Part shown: positions 10,471 through 19,401 of the stretch, one piece after another
How the letters are laid out: every line of letters begins with the position of its first letter
Position numbering within the stretch: position 1 is the stretch's first letter
Program-made: the position numbers and the translations under genes
The notes under the pieces: model-generated
Database searches by the model: none
Told to the model about the DNA's origin: nothing
What the model saw: only the letters and a program-made list of their open reading frames with translations
Assembly: GCF_014193845.1 (NCBI RefSeq)
Contig: NZ_JACHZX010000002.1
Span: forward strand, 372,001-436,000
Length of the DNA: 64,000 nt
From: Sphingomonas sp. BK345
Lineage (GTDB): Bacteria; Pseudomonadota; Alphaproteobacteria; Sphingomonadales; Sphingomonadaceae
Direction: 5' to 3'

Positions 10471-10562
10471 CGTGCCCCGGCGGAGGCCGGGGCCCAGGTG
10501 GAATAGCCGCTGTGAGACACACCACCGTCGCCCAACTGGGCCCCGGCTTTCGCCGGGGCACG
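10471..10562. repeat. gene-free inverted REP pair (empty counterpart of element 2)
   Basis: The left arm at 10471-10500 begins CGTGCCCCGGCGGAGG and ends CCCAGGTG. The right arm at 10533-10562 is nearly its reverse complement, with stem CCCCGGC/GCCGGGG and CCCAGTTG inside. Only 32 bases separate the arms. The arms are almost identical to those around the GIY-YIG gene at 7754-8131, so this looks like a non-autonomous derivative. It occupies most of the 273-base gap between sdhB and zapE, where nothing else is recognisable. Confidence 0.65.
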
Positions 10563-10601
10563 ATGGGAAGCGACGCGAAGGTCAGCGATCGCTACCGCCG
10601 A

Positions 10602-11384
10602 TCAGACGATCCGTTCGACTTCCATCTTCTTGATCTCGGCGATCGCCTTGGCGGGCGACAGACCCTTGGGACAGACGTTGGCGCAGTTCATGATCGTGTG
10701 GCAGCGATACAGGCGGAACGGATCCTCCAGCGCATCCAGCCGCTCGCCGGTCATCTCGTCGCGGCTGTCGGCGAGCCAGCGATAGGCCTGGAGCAGGATC
10801 GCCGGGCCGAGGAACTTGTCCGAATTCCACCAATAGCTCGGGCAAGAGGTCGAGCAGCAGGCGCAGAGGATGCACTCGTACAGGCCGTCGAGCTTGGCGC
10901 GCTCCTCAGGCGACTGGAGCCGCTCCTTGCCCGCGGGCGGCGGCGTCACCGTCTGCAGCCACGGGGTGATCGAGGCGTATTGCGCGTAGAAGCGCGTGAA
11001 GTCGGGCACGAGGTCCTTGATCACGTCCATCGCAGGCAGCGGCGTGATCTTGATCTCGCCCTTCACGTCCTCGATCGCGGTGGTGCAGGCCAGGCCGTTG
11101 CGGCCGTCGATGTTCATCGAGCACGAGCCGCAGATGCCCTCGCGGCACGAACGCCGGAAGGTCAGCGAGCTGTCCTGCTCCGACTTGATCTTGATCAGCG
11201 CGTCGAGGACCATCGGGCCGCATTCGTCGAGATTGACCTCGAACGTGTCGTAGCGCGGGTTCTCGCCCGAGTCGGGATCGTAGCGATAGACCTTGAAGTT
11301 GCGCATCGTCCCGCCCGGCTGCGGCGAGGCGACCTTGCGGCCGCCCTTGATCTTGCTGTTCTTGGGGAGCGTGAACTCGGCCAT
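10602..11384 (-). CDS. sdhB: succinate dehydrogenase iron-sulfur subunit
   Basis: A 260-residue electron-transfer subunit of complex II. The 2Fe-2S ligands are in CREGICGSC plus the later Cys of NGLACT. The 4Fe-4S and 3Fe-4S ligands are in [15 protein letters not shown] and [14 protein letters not shown]. The start ATG at 11384 gives the canonical [12 protein letters not shown]. The catalytic and membrane subunits (sdhA, sdhC, sdhD), which normally precede sdhB, are not upstream here; a VOC gene is. The subunit must therefore assemble with partners encoded elsewhere, or the operon was split. Confidence 0.96.
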   Translation of the reverse strand: MAEFTLPKNSKIKGGRKVASPQPGGTMRNFKVYRYDPDSGENPRYDTFEVNLDECGPMVLDALIKIKSEQDSSLTFRRSCREGICGSCSMNIDGRNGLACTTAIEDVKGEIKITPLPAMDVIKDLVPDFTRFYAQYASITPWLQTVTPPPAGKERLQSPEERAKLDGLYECILCACCSTSCPSYWWNSDKFLGPAILLQAYRWLADSRDEMTGERLDALEDPFRLYRCHTIMNCANVCPKGLSPAKAIAEIKKMEVERIV

Positions 11385-11515
11385 GCGGGTCTCTACTTCG
11401 TTGGGCCGTCGGCGCACAGGAGGCGCACCGGCGCCGTTCGTGGGGCGGGTACACGATCGCGGGGCTGGGCGCAAACGTGACCAATGCCGCCTACCTAGAG
11501 ATTATGGCTGCGCGC

Positions 11516-11986
11516 TCAAGAGGCGATCGCGCGCTCCAGCGCCGCGACATCGATCCGGGTCATGGTCATCATCGCCTGCATCGCCTTGGACCCATGCACC
11601 GGATCCTGCATCAGCTCGGTGAGGCGACGCGGCACGATCTGCCACGCCACGCCCCATCGGTCCTTGATCCAGCCGCACGCCACCTCGGTGCCGCCGTTCG
11701 CCAGGATCGCGTCCCAGCAGCGGTCGACCTCGGTCTGGTCGATGCAGTCGACCTGGAGCGACATCGCCTCGCTGTGCGTCGGACCGGCACCGCCGTTGAG
11801 CATCGCGAACGATCGCCCCGCGAGCGTGAAGGTGACGGTGAGCACGTCACCTGCCTTGCCCGCCGGATAGTCCGCCGGCGCCCGCGACACCGCCGTAATC
11901 GCGCTGCCGGGAACCAGCCCGGTGTAGAAGGCGGCCTGCTCCTCCGCGGTGCCGTCGCACCACAGCCATACCGACACCTTGTCCAT
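11516..11986 (-). CDS. VOC-family protein, PhnB / 3-dmu-9_3-mt type
   Basis: A 156-residue VOC-fold protein of the kind annotated PhnB or 3-demethylubiquinone-9 3-methyltransferase-like. It shows the start KVSVWLWCDGTAEEQAAFY, a central GGAGPTHSEAMSLQVDC, and WGVAWQIVPRRLTELM, all typical of the family. Despite the name, no methyltransferase fold is visible. Its ATG overlaps the stop of the preceding VOC gene by one base (TGATG), which indicates translational coupling. It is the last gene of the GST-DUF1428-VOC operon. Substrate unknown. Confidence 0.85.
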   Translation of the reverse strand: MDKVSVWLWCDGTAEEQAAFYTGLVPGSAITAVSRAPADYPAGKAGDVLTVTFTLAGRSFAMLNGGAGPTHSEAMSLQVDCIDQTEVDRCWDAILANGGTEVACGWIKDRWGVAWQIVPRRLTELMQDPVHGSKAMQAMMTMTRIDVAALERAIAS

Positions 11987-12762
11987 CACGCCCGCCGCTC
12001 GCCGACGAAGCCGAACGCCGCGCCCTCCGGGTCGGCCGCGACCACCGAGAAGCTGCCGCCAGGGATCTCGTCCGGCCCCTGGATCACGCGCCCGCCCGCG
12101 CCGGTCAGCCGCTCTGCCGCGGCGTCGACGTCGTCGACCATGAAGTAGAACTGCCAGCCCGGGCGCTTGCCGGCGAAGCTGTTCATCGTCGCGCCGAGGC
12201 AGATCGTGCCTGAGTGGACGAACTTATAGTCGCCGAGCTCGCCCATCGGCATCGCGCCCTCGTGCCGCCAGCCGAACAGCCCGGCGTAGAAGGCGAGCGC
12301 GGCGTTCTGGTCCGGCGCGGTCAGCTCGTTCCACACCGCGTGGCCTGCGGTGGCGGTATCGGCGCTGCGGAAGGCGCGCGATCCTTCGTCGTCGCCGCGC
12401 ATGACGTAGAAGGGCGTGCCGTCCGGGTCCGCCACCAGCGCGATCCGCCCGACGTCGGGAATGTCGGTCGCCGGCATCGTCACCGCACCGCCCGCGGCGG
12501 TGACCCGCTCTACCGTCGCGTCTACCTCGTCGACGGCGAGGTAGACCAGCCAGCCCGGCGCCATCGGCGCTCCCGACGGCACCGCCATCAGCCCCGCGAC
12601 ACCGTCGCCGTCGGGCGCGGCGAGCACGCGATAGTCGGGCGCGGCGGCGAGCTGCGGTCGCTCCACCGACCAGCCCAGCACGTGCGTGTAGAAACGCTCC
12701 GCCGCGTCGGGATCGCGGGCGAGCAGCTCGTACCAGATCGGCAGTCCTTCCCGGTCGGTCAT
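11986..12762 (-). CDS. two-domain VOC (glyoxalase/bleomycin resistance-like) protein
   Basis: A 258-residue protein with two successive VOC domains. The first starts PIWYELLARDPDAAERFY and the second HAVWNELTAPDQNAALAFYAGLFGW, each ending in a DPDG/DPEG segment (LVADPDGTPFY, VAADPEGAAFGF). The start ATG at 12762 has a strong AGGAGGAAGAGG site; the longer frame to 13008 is a shadow of the upstream gene. It begins 11 bases after the DUF1428 gene. VOC proteins bind metals and small electrophiles or antibiotics; the ligand is unknown here. Confidence 0.88.
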   Translation of the reverse strand: MTDREGLPIWYELLARDPDAAERFYTHVLGWSVERPQLAAAPDYRVLAAPDGDGVAGLMAVPSGAPMAPGWLVYLAVDEVDATVERVTAAGGAVTMPATDIPDVGRIALVADPDGTPFYVMRGDDEGSRAFRSADTATAGHAVWNELTAPDQNAALAFYAGLFGWRHEGAMPMGELGDYKFVHSGTICLGATMNSFAGKRPGWQFYFMVDDVDAAAERLTGAGGRVIQGPDEIPGGSFSVVAADPEGAAFGFVGERRA

Positions 12763-12773
12763 CCTCTTCCTCC

Positions 12774-13493
12774 TCAATGCTCGTTGAGCACGGCGAAACC
12801 GCCGTAGATCATGCGCTTGCCGTCGAAGGGGAGTGGCGTGAGCAGCAGCTTCGCCATCCGCTCGTCCGCCATCACCGGCGGGGTCGCGCGATCGCGGGTG
12901 GCGCGGTCGGGCCATTCGACCCAGGAGAAGACGACGCTCTCCTCCTTCTCCGCGAGTGCGGCGCGGCGAAAGTCGACCGTCTCGCCGGCGGGGAGGTCGT
13001 CGCCCCACGCCTCGACGTGACGGATCGCGCCATGGTCGAGGAACACCGGCGACGCCGCCTCCGCCAGCGCCACATAGTCGGCGCGGCGCGTCAGCGGCAC
13101 CGGCAGGACATAGCCGTCGACGAAGCCTGGTGCGGCGCCGCGCCCGGTGTCGACGATCACCTCGAAGCCGCCGAGGATCATGTGCGAGACATCGAATGGC
13201 GGCAGGCCGAGCGCGGCGAGCCGCTCGTCGGTGACGATCGCCTCGCCGAAGGCGTCCCGCGCGGCGCGGTCGGTGAACTCGATCCAGCCGAAGCTGGCCG
13301 TCTCACCGGCGCCGAGCCGTACCGCGCCCGCAATGTCGTTGCGCTCGCCCGCGGGCACGTCCTCGCCCCAGGTGTCGACCACGCGGCGGGCGCCATGCTC
13401 GCGCACGATCGCCGCGGCGACGCGCGCGTGCTCGGCGAAGCGCTCGCGCGCCGCGGTGGCGACCGGCGTGATGAAGCCGTCGATATAGCTCAT
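12774..13493 (-). CDS. tandem DUF1428 protein
   Basis: A 239-residue protein made of two DUF1428 (YbaA-like, dimeric alpha/beta-barrel) halves. The first begins YIDGFITPV and contains HMILGGFEVIVD; the second begins FVDGYVLPVPL and contains KRMIYGGFAVLNEH. Single-domain DUF1428 proteins are about 115 residues and thought to dimerise, so this is an internal fusion that would make the dimer intramolecular. Its ATG overlaps the GST stop by four bases (ATGA). Function unknown; the operon suggests handling of reactive small molecules. Confidence 0.87.
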   Translation of the reverse strand: MSYIDGFITPVATAARERFAEHARVAAAIVREHGARRVVDTWGEDVPAGERNDIAGAVRLGAGETASFGWIEFTDRAARDAFGEAIVTDERLAALGLPPFDVSHMILGGFEVIVDTGRGAAPGFVDGYVLPVPLTRRADYVALAEAASPVFLDHGAIRHVEAWGDDLPAGETVDFRRAALAEKEESVVFSWVEWPDRATRDRATPPVMADERMAKLLLTPLPFDGKRMIYGGFAVLNEH

Positions 13494-14182
13494 GCGAGCT
13501 GCTCCGCGCGCTTAGCGATCCACTCGGCGAAGCCCGGGGGCGGGCATCCGGTGAAGCCCGCCAGCTGGTCGGCGAGCGCGCGGCGGAACGCGGGCCGCGC
13601 CTCGCCGCGCGCGACATAAGCGGCGAGCGTCGGCCGCGCGGCGAGCAATGGGTGGTCGCGCAGGATGCGCAGCACCGCCACCATCAGCAGGTCGCCCGCG
13701 GAGAAGGCGCCATCATACCATTCGCGCTCACCCAGTCGCGCCGCCACCTCGCCGAGCCGCTCGGCGATGCGCGCCTCTACCGCTGGCAGGCGCGGCCTAG
13801 ACCAGGGCTGGTCCGCCTCGAACAAAGTGGCGATCGCATGGTCCATGATCGGCGGCTCGACCGTGTTAAGCGCGGCGAAAGCCCATTCGGTGGCGCGCGC
13901 GCGACCGAGGCGATCGTCGGGCAGCAGCCCGTCGCGACTGTCGGCGAGGTGCAGCACGATCGCGCCCGACTCGTAGAGCACGAGCTCGCCCTCCTCATAG
14001 GTCGGCACTTGGCCGAACGGCTGGCGCGCGCGGTGCGGCGCCGCCTTCTGCTCGCCCTGCGCGAGATAGCGCACGCGATAGGGCTGACCGACCTCCTCCA
14101 AGGCCCAGCGCACGCGCAGATCGCGCACCTGGCCGCGCGCGAAATCGGGGACCCAGTCGAACGCGGTGATCACGGGTTGCAT
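13490..14182 (-). CDS. glutathione S-transferase family protein
   Basis: A 230-residue GST. The N-terminal thioredoxin fold runs from ITAFDWVPDFARGQVRDLRVRW, with the cis-Pro in QVPTYEEGELVLYES (VP and ES, the GSH gamma-glutamyl contacts). The C-terminal helical domain contains SAGDLLMVAVLRI (N-capping box). The start ATG at 14182 was chosen because upstream sequence enters a palindromic repeat. It is first of four genes with overlapping ends. Probably detoxifies electrophiles or assists the VOC proteins; substrate not deducible. Confidence 0.9.
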   Translation of the reverse strand: MQPVITAFDWVPDFARGQVRDLRVRWALEEVGQPYRVRYLAQGEQKAAPHRARQPFGQVPTYEEGELVLYESGAIVLHLADSRDGLLPDDRLGRARATEWAFAALNTVEPPIMDHAIATLFEADQPWSRPRLPAVEARIAERLGEVAARLGEREWYDGAFSAGDLLMVAVLRILRDHPLLAARPTLAAYVARGEARPAFRRALADQLAGFTGCPPPGFAEWIAKRAEQLA

Positions 14183-14203
14183 GGGAGCCTCTCCTCTGGC
14201 TTC

Positions 14204-14302
14204 CCCGTCATGCCGGGCTCGACCCGGCAGCCATCGCGCCGCGCACGCTACGACCGTCTCGTCCGCGGGACCATGGATCCCGGCTCGAAGCCGGGATGAC
14301 GG
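14204..14302. repeat. inverted REP-like pair upstream of the GST operon
   Basis: The left arm CCCGTCATGCCGGGCTCGAC begins at 14204 and the right arm ends GAAGCCGGGATGACGG at 14302; both are hairpins of the GTCATnCCGG...CCGGGAT family and face each other. Together they can form a long cruciform or a transcript hairpin. The repeat lies just upstream of the GST start, so it could serve as a bidirectional terminator for the convergent side of the neighbouring VOC gene. Confidence 0.6.
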
Positions 14303-14324
14303 TCTTCTACTATCCATTGTCTCG

Positions 14325-14453
14325 TCAGCCGCCGATGGCGGCTGCCTGCCAGAGCAGCGCGGCGGTCAGCGCGAAGGCGGCCAGCGCGAGCGGCAGCGGC
14401 CGGTCGAGCGCGCGCCGCGCGGCGCCCGGCTCAGGCCGGCACCGCGGCCTCAT
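14325..14453 (-). CDS. possible 42-residue single-helix membrane peptide
   Basis: A short ORF whose ATG overlaps the last 23 bases of the VOC gene upstream. Its C-terminal half (PLALAAFALTAALLWQAAAIGG) would make one hydrophobic helix preceded by an Arg-rich segment (GAARRALDRP), so a single-pass N-in orientation is expected. The overlap suggests coupling to the VOC gene. It has no homologue I recognise and high GC makes chance ORFs common, so the call is tentative. Confidence 0.3.
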   Translation of the reverse strand: MRPRCRPEPGAARRALDRPLPLALAAFALTAALLWQAAAIGG

Positions 14454-14862
14454 GCTGCTCGGCCGGCTTGGCGTTCGCGTCCATGTGCATCACTTCCCAG
14501 CCGTGGCCGTCGAGATCGTCGAAGGCGCGGCCGTACATGAAGCCGCGGTCATCAGCGCCGTGCAGCTCGCGCCCGCCCGCCGCCAGCGCCGCCGCGCCGA
14601 GCTGGTCGACCTCGTCGCGCGATGCGCAGGAGAGGCAGAGCAGCGCAGCGCTGGTGCTGCGCGTGTCCGCGATCGTCTTGGGCGTGAAGGTGCGGTAGAA
14701 ATCGTGCCCGAGCAGCATCACCCAGATCGAGTCCGACCAGACCATCCCGGACGCCTGGTCATTCGAGAAGTCCGGATTTCGTACGAAGCCCAGCGCCTCG
14801 TAGAAGCGGGTCGACGCGGCCACGTCGGCCACCGGCAGGTTCACGAAAATCACCCTCTCCAT
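14431..14862 (-). CDS. VOC-family glyoxalase-like protein
   Basis: A 143-residue single VOC domain: RVIFVNLPVADVAASTRFYEALGF at the start and FDDLDGHGWEVMHMDANA at the end, as in the glyoxalase/bleomycin-resistance family of the YaeR/lactoylglutathione lyase-like type. It is transcribed divergently from the HxlR regulator at 14925, with about 60 bases between the starts. That arrangement suggests the regulator controls it. Substrate not known. Confidence 0.87.
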   Translation of the reverse strand: MERVIFVNLPVADVAASTRFYEALGFVRNPDFSNDQASGMVWSDSIWVMLLGHDFYRTFTPKTIADTRSTSAALLCLSCASRDEVDQLGAAALAAGGRELHGADDRGFMYGRAFDDLDGHGWEVMHMDANAKPAEQHEAAVPA

Positions 14863-14907
14863 GGTGCGATCTCCCTCGCTCTTCCCTTGTGCGATCCTGC
14901 TTCGCGT

Positions 14908-14924
14908 GGTTAGTTAAAGCAACC
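14908..14924. promoter_or_regulatory. candidate HxlR operator in divergent promoter
   Basis: The 17-base stretch GGTTAGTTAAAGCAACC has GGTT/AACC inverted ends and is part of the only AT-rich patch between the divergent VOC and HxlR genes. It sits immediately against the regulator start at 14925. HxlR proteins commonly bind short palindromes in such intergenic regions. The assignment is by position and symmetry only. Confidence 0.3.
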
Positions 14925-15620
14925 ATGAAGTTAGAAAATGTAACAAAAAGGCCGATGGCGCGCGAGCGCTGGTACGACGACGCCTGCGGTACCGCGCTGG
15001 CGATGGAGCTGCTCGGCGAGCGCTGGGCGCTGCTGATCGTGCGCGAGCTCATGTTCGGCCCGCGCCGCTTCACCGAACTGCGCGTCGGCCTGCCCGGGAT
15101 CAGCGCCAACGTGCTGACGCAGCGGCTCGAGCGGCTCGCGGCGACAGCGGTGGTGGCGAAGGTCGAGCTGCCTGGCCGTGCTGCCGGCTACGCGCTCACC
15201 GAATGGGGCTATGAGGCCGAGCCAGCGATCATGACGCTGGGGCGCTGGGCGGCGCGCTCGCCCGACCACGACCCGACGCTGCCCTTGTCCGCCGCCTCGA
15301 TGATGATGTCGCTGCGCACGATGGTCGATCCCGCGCGCGCATCGGGGCCAATGACGATCGGCTTCCTGTTCGGACGCGACTCGTTCGTGGCGCGACTCGC
15401 CGACGGCGCGCTGCCGATCGAGCGCGCGCCCGCCTTCGGCGACGCGGTGTTCGACACCGACCCGCAGACCATGGCCGCGATCGTCTACGGCAAGCTGCCG
15501 ATCGCCGCGGCCGAGGCGGCGGGCAGCCTGCGCTTCGGCGGCGATCGCGCCGCGGCCGAGGCGTTCATCGACCTGTTCCACCTGCCGGCCAAGGCAACCG
15601 CGGCGCCCGCGGCGGGTTGA
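14925..15620 (+). CDS. HxlR-type winged-helix transcriptional regulator
   Basis: A 231-residue regulator. The HxlR winged-helix domain (about residues 11-105) shows [26 protein letters not shown] and [14 protein letters not shown], the hallmark of the family, although the usual N-terminal sensor Cys appears only as DDACGTAL. The C-terminal half (about 125-225) resembles the SCP2-like ligand pocket found in longer HxlR proteins. ATG at 14925 is chosen; ATG at 14955 (MARERWYD) is an alternative. It probably controls the divergent VOC gene. Confidence 0.88.
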   Translation: MKLENVTKRPMARERWYDDACGTALAMELLGERWALLIVRELMFGPRRFTELRVGLPGISANVLTQRLERLAATAVVAKVELPGRAAGYALTEWGYEAEPAIMTLGRWAARSPDHDPTLPLSAASMMMSLRTMVDPARASGPMTIGFLFGRDSFVARLADGALPIERAPAFGDAVFDTDPQTMAAIVYGKLPIAAAEAAGSLRFGGDRAAAEAFIDLFHLPAKATAAPAAG

Positions 15621-15678
15621 CGCGAGTGCGTTCCGTTCCCACTGGAACGGCATCCTCCAGCGAACGGCGTGCCCGCGA

Positions 15679-16683
15679 ATGACCGATCTGCCCAATACCC
15701 AGCCCGACAGCCGCGACACGACCATCCTCGACGCGCCCGACAAGATGGTCAGCGTGCGCGACCTGTTCGGCATCGACAGCGACATGCAGGTGCCGGCGTT
15801 CAGCGAGGCCGACGAGCGCGTCCCCGACCTCGACCCAGCCTATGTGTTCGATCCCGACACCACGCTCGCGATCGCCGCTGGCTTCGCGCACAACCGCCGC
15901 GTGATGGTGCAGGGCTATCACGGCACCGGCAAGTCGAGCCATATTGAGCAGGTGGCGGCGCGGCTGAAATGGCCGTGTATCCGCATCAACCTGGACGCGC
16001 ACATCAGCCGCATCGACCTGGTCGGCCGCGACGCGATCGTGCTGCGCGACGGCCAGCAGGTCACCGAGTTCCGCGAGGGCCTGCTACCCTGGGCGCTGCA
16101 GACGCCGACCGCGCTGGTGTTCGACGAATATGACGCCGGCCGGCCCGACGTGATGTTCGTGATCCAGCGCGTGCTCGAGACCGAGGGCAAGCTGACGCTG
16201 CTCGACCAGAACCGCGTGATCCGGCCGAACCCGTGGTTCCGGCTGTTCGCGACCGCGAACACGGTCGGGCTGGGCGATACCAGCGGGCTCTATCACGGCA
16301 CGCAGCAGATCAACCAGGGCCAGATGGATCGCTGGAACGTGGTCATCACGCTCAACTATCTGCCCGCCGCGACCGAGGCCAATATCGTGCTCGCCAAGTC
16401 GGGCGAGTATGACAAGCCCGAGGGCAAGAAGCTGGTCGAGAACATGGTGCGGGTCGCCGACCTGACGCGGCGCGGTTTCGTCAACGGCGACATCTCGACC
16501 GTGATGAGCCCGCGCACGGTGATCAGCTGGGCGCAGAACGCGCTGATCTTCGGCGACGTCGGCTTTGCGTTCCGGCTGTCGTTCCTCAACAAGTGCGACG
16601 AGGCCGAGCGTGCCCTGGTCGCCGAATATTACCAGCGCGTGTTCGGCAAGGACCTGCCGGAGAGCGTCGCGGCGAAGGCGTGA
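15679..16683 (+). CDS. cobS: cobaltochelatase subunit CobS
   Basis: A 334-residue AAA+ (MoxR-like) ATPase subunit of the aerobic CobNST chelatase, which inserts Co2+ into hydrogenobyrinic acid a,c-diamide. Walker A is GYHGTGKSS (about residue 79), Walker B is LVFDEYDAG, and sensor-1 is FRLFATANT. Its N-terminal segment [20 protein letters not shown] is typical of CobS. CobN is not in the window. It is followed by a DUF433 gene after 9 bases rather than directly by cobT. Confidence 0.96.
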   Translation: MTDLPNTQPDSRDTTILDAPDKMVSVRDLFGIDSDMQVPAFSEADERVPDLDPAYVFDPDTTLAIAAGFAHNRRVMVQGYHGTGKSSHIEQVAARLKWPCIRINLDAHISRIDLVGRDAIVLRDGQQVTEFREGLLPWALQTPTALVFDEYDAGRPDVMFVIQRVLETEGKLTLLDQNRVIRPNPWFRLFATANTVGLGDTSGLYHGTQQINQGQMDRWNVVITLNYLPAATEANIVLAKSGEYDKPEGKKLVENMVRVADLTRRGFVNGDISTVMSPRTVISWAQNALIFGDVGFAFRLSFLNKCDEAERALVAEYYQRVFGKDLPESVAAKA

Positions 16684-16692
16684 GGTGAGGCG

Positions 16693-16932
16693 ATGCGAGC
16701 GATGACCGATCTCGACCGGATCACGTTCGACGAGCGTGTGATGGGCGGCAAGCCGTGCATTCGCGGCATGCGCGTGACGGTAGGGATGGTTGTCGGCCAG
16801 ATCGGGTCGGGTCGGTCCATCGAGGCATTGCTCGACAACTATCCTTATCTCGAGCGCGAGGACGTGCTCCAGGCGTTGCGCTATGCCGCGTGGCGCGCGG
16901 AGGAGCACGACGTCGCGCTACGTCATGCATGA
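16693..16932 (+). CDS. DUF433 antitoxin-like protein
   Basis: A 79-residue DUF433 domain: FDERVMGGKPCIRGMRVTVGMVV followed by the short helical segment SIEALLDNYPYLEREDVLQALRYAAWRAEE, a winged-helix fold found in antitoxins of the VapB type. GTGAGGTGAGG lies upstream, partly in the cobS stop. Its stop overlaps the next gene's ATG (ATGA), the usual antitoxin-toxin order. The pair interrupts cobS-cobT. Confidence 0.9.
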   Translation: MRAMTDLDRITFDERVMGGKPCIRGMRVTVGMVVGQIGSGRSIEALLDNYPYLEREDVLQALRYAAWRAEEHDVALRHA

Positions 16933-17297
16933 GGGTGATCGTTGACATGAACCTCTCTCCCCGCCGGATCGGAGCGCTCTCCCGTCACGGCATTGCGGCG
17001 GCGCATTGGTCTGCGCTCGGCGCGCCGGACGCGAGTGACTCCACGATCATGCAACACGCGCTGTCCGAAGGCGCGCTGGTTCTCACGCACGATCTCGATT
17101 TCGGCGCGATCCTGGCCGCGACTGGCGCGCGAGGGCCGAGCGTGATCCAATTGCGCGGCGACGCGGTTTTGCCCGAGCAGGCGAGCGGCGCCGTCATCGA
17201 CGCCTTCGACCAGTTCGGATTTGAGATTGCCGCGGGGGCGCTCCTTACCTTGGACGTACGCCGCGCGCGCGTCTCTCTCCTGCCGCTGCGTCGCTAA
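16929..17297 (+). CDS. DUF5615 PIN-like toxin
   Basis: A 122-residue protein of the DUF5615 (Mut7-C-like PIN) family that pairs with DUF433. It has the N-terminal acidic motif [13 protein letters not shown], the central [14 protein letters not shown] with two further Asp residues, and the terminal [12 protein letters not shown]. The acidic residues would coordinate metal for RNA cleavage by analogy to PIN nucleases. It begins four bases inside the DUF433 gene, and its TAA shares its last base with the cobT ATG (TAATG). Confidence 0.9.
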   Translation: MRVIVDMNLSPRRIGALSRHGIAAAHWSALGAPDASDSTIMQHALSEGALVLTHDLDFGAILAATGARGPSVIQLRGDAVLPEQASGAVIDAFDQFGFEIAAGALLTLDVRRARVSLLPLRR

Positions 17298-19123
17298 TGG
17301 CCACCGATACCCCGCTCGACCGCTTCAAGTCCGTGCTCGGCGGCACCGCCCGCGCGCTGTCCGACGAGGCTGAGGTGGAGCTCGCCTTCACTGCCGACGC
17401 GCCGGCGCAGTCGGGCAAGCACCTGCGCGTGCCGATGCCGGCGCGCACCTTGCCCGCCGACCAGGTCGCCGAGGCGCGCGGCTTCGCCGACTCGTTCGCG
17501 TTGCGCCTCCGCCACCACGACATGGCGCTGCACGCCCGCGGCGCGCCCGACGACGCTACCGCGCGCGGCGTCTATGACGCGATCGAGGACGCGCGCGTCG
17601 AGGCGCTCGGCAGCCGCGGTTACCAGGGCATCACGGCAAACCTAGCCACCGCGCTGGACGTGCGACTGCGCGCCGATCCGATCCTGCGCGCGCGCAACCG
17701 CAGCGAGGTGCCGCTCGCCACCGCGCTCGGGCTGATGGTGCGCGAGGCGCTCACCGGCGAGCGTCCGCCGGTCGCGACCGAGCCTGGGCTGGCGCTGGTG
17801 CGCGAGTGGGTGGAGGAGCGCGCCGACCTCGCCGCGCTGGCGCTCGCGCTCGACGACCAGCGCGCCTTCCAGGGGCTCGCGCGCAAGCTGCTCGAGGACC
17901 TTGAGCTGGTCGAGGGCGATCGCACCCCCGAGCAGAGCGACGAAGGTGGCGACGAGGAAGAGGGCGAGGAGGGGCAGGACACCGACCAGCCCGACGAGGG
18001 CGACGCCGAGGGCAGCGAGGGCGAGTCCGAGGTGGAGGCGCGCGGTCAGCAGCGCGACGACGAGTCGAGCGAGGGCGAGAGCGAGCAGCTTGAGGGCGAC
18101 GACCTCGACGACGACGCCGAGGGCGAGCCCGGCGACGACGGCGAGGAGGGGATGCAGCCGGTCCGCCCCAACCGTCCCAGCGCGGATCTCGGCCCCGACT
18201 TCGACTATCGCGTGTGGACGACCCAGTTCGACGAGGTGATCGCCGCGACCGACCTGTGCGACAGCGACGAGCTGGCCCGGCTGCGCGGCTATCTCGACCA
18301 GCAGCTGGTGCACCTCCAGTCGGCGGTGTCGCGGCTCGCCAATCGCTTGCAGCGCCGGCTGATGGCGCAGCAGTCGCGCTCCTGGGACTTCGACCAGGAC
18401 GAGGGGCTGCTCGACGCCGCGCGCCTGGCGCGCGTGGTGGTCAACCCGACCCAGTCGCTCAGCTACAAGGTGGAGCGCGACACCGAGTTCCGCGACACGG
18501 TGGTGACGCTGCTGATCGACAACTCGGGCTCGATGCGCGGCCGCCCGATCTCGATCGCGGCGATCAGCGCCGACATCCTGGCGCGCACGCTCGAGCGCTG
18601 CGGCGTGAAGACCGAGATCCTCGGCTTCACCACGCGCGCTTGGAAGGGCGGGCAGAGCCGCGAGACCTGGCTCGCCGCGGGGCGCCCGCCGCAGCCCGGC
18701 CGGCTCAACGACGTGCGCCACATCGTCTACAAGAAGGCGGACGAGCCGTGGCGGCGCGCGCGCAACGCGCTCGGGCTGATGATGCGCGAGGGGCTGCTCA
18801 AGGAGAACATCGACGGCGAGGCGTTGCTATGGGCGCACGCGCGCATGCTCGCCCGGCCCGAGGAGCGCCGCATCCTGATGGTGATCTCGGACGGTGCGCC
18901 GGTCGACGACTCCACACTGAGCGTCAACACCGGTTCCTACCTGGAGCGCCACCTGCGCCAGGTGATCGGCTGGATCGAGAAGAAGTCGTCGGTCGAGCTG
19001 GTCGCGATCGGCATCGGCCACGACGTCACCCGCTACTACAGCCGCGCGGTGACGATCATGGACGCGGAGCAGCTCGGCGGCACGATCATCGAGCAGCTCG
19101 CCGCGCTGTTCGACGCCGAGTGA
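17297..19123 (+). CDS. cobT: cobaltochelatase subunit CobT
   Basis: A 608-residue partner of CobS. It has an N-terminal CobT domain, a highly acidic linker (about residues 205-290, runs of Glu/Asp/Gly), and a C-terminal von Willebrand A domain with the MIDAS start [11 protein letters not shown] and [14 protein letters not shown]. CobS and CobT form the AAA+ motor that docks on CobN. The ATG overlaps the toxin stop by one base, so cobT translation is coupled to the toxin gene. The stop is overlapped by the next GTG. Confidence 0.96.
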   Translation: MATDTPLDRFKSVLGGTARALSDEAEVELAFTADAPAQSGKHLRVPMPARTLPADQVAEARGFADSFALRLRHHDMALHARGAPDDATARGVYDAIEDARVEALGSRGYQGITANLATALDVRLRADPILRARNRSEVPLATALGLMVREALTGERPPVATEPGLALVREWVEERADLAALALALDDQRAFQGLARKLLEDLELVEGDRTPEQSDEGGDEEEGEEGQDTDQPDEGDAEGSEGESEVEARGQQRDDESSEGESEQLEGDDLDDDAEGEPGDDGEEGMQPVRPNRPSADLGPDFDYRVWTTQFDEVIAATDLCDSDELARLRGYLDQQLVHLQSAVSRLANRLQRRLMAQQSRSWDFDQDEGLLDAARLARVVVNPTQSLSYKVERDTEFRDTVVTLLIDNSGSMRGRPISIAAISADILARTLERCGVKTEILGFTTRAWKGGQSRETWLAAGRPPQPGRLNDVRHIVYKKADEPWRRARNALGLMMREGLLKENIDGEALLWAHARMLARPEERRILMVISDGAPVDDSTLSVNTGSYLERHLRQVIGWIEKKSSVELVAIGIGHDVTRYYSRAVTIMDAEQLGGTIIEQLAALFDAE

Positions 19124-19380
19124 TCGCTGGGCCGCCGGGCGGCTTCGTCGGTCCGGTCAAGCGCTCGATCACGATCGCGGGCCACCAGACCTCGATCAGC
19201 CTCGAGCCGGTGTTCTGGTCGGCACTCGAGCGCGCCGCAGCGGTGCGGGGGCTGCCGCTCTCCGCGCTGGTGGCGGAGTTGGACGCGTTACGAGTGCAAG
19301 AGCCAGAGCCGGCCAATCTCGCGAGCGCGCTGCGGACATGGCTGATGGTGGAGGCGGGCGGCGTCGAGCGAGCCGAGTGA
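19120..19380 (+). CDS. ribbon-helix-helix domain protein
   Basis: An 86-residue protein with GTG start at 19120 overlapping the cobT stop (GTGA). [42 protein letters not shown] fits the ribbon-helix-helix (PF13467-type) fold, in which a short basic strand binds DNA and the protein acts as a dimer. It is often found beside cobT in alphaproteobacteria as I recall. The target is unknown. Confidence 0.82.
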   Translation: MIAGPPGGFVGPVKRSITIAGHQTSISLEPVFWSALERAAAVRGLPLSALVAELDALRVQEPEPANLASALRTWLMVEAGGVERAE

Positions 19381-19401
19381 GCATCGCGGCGGCGCGATGT
19401 C

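Noticed and set aside
18214..19380. 388-residue ORF overlapping cobT and the RHH gene
   Set aside because: Only its last 86 codons are real (the RHH gene); the rest is a shadow of cobT.
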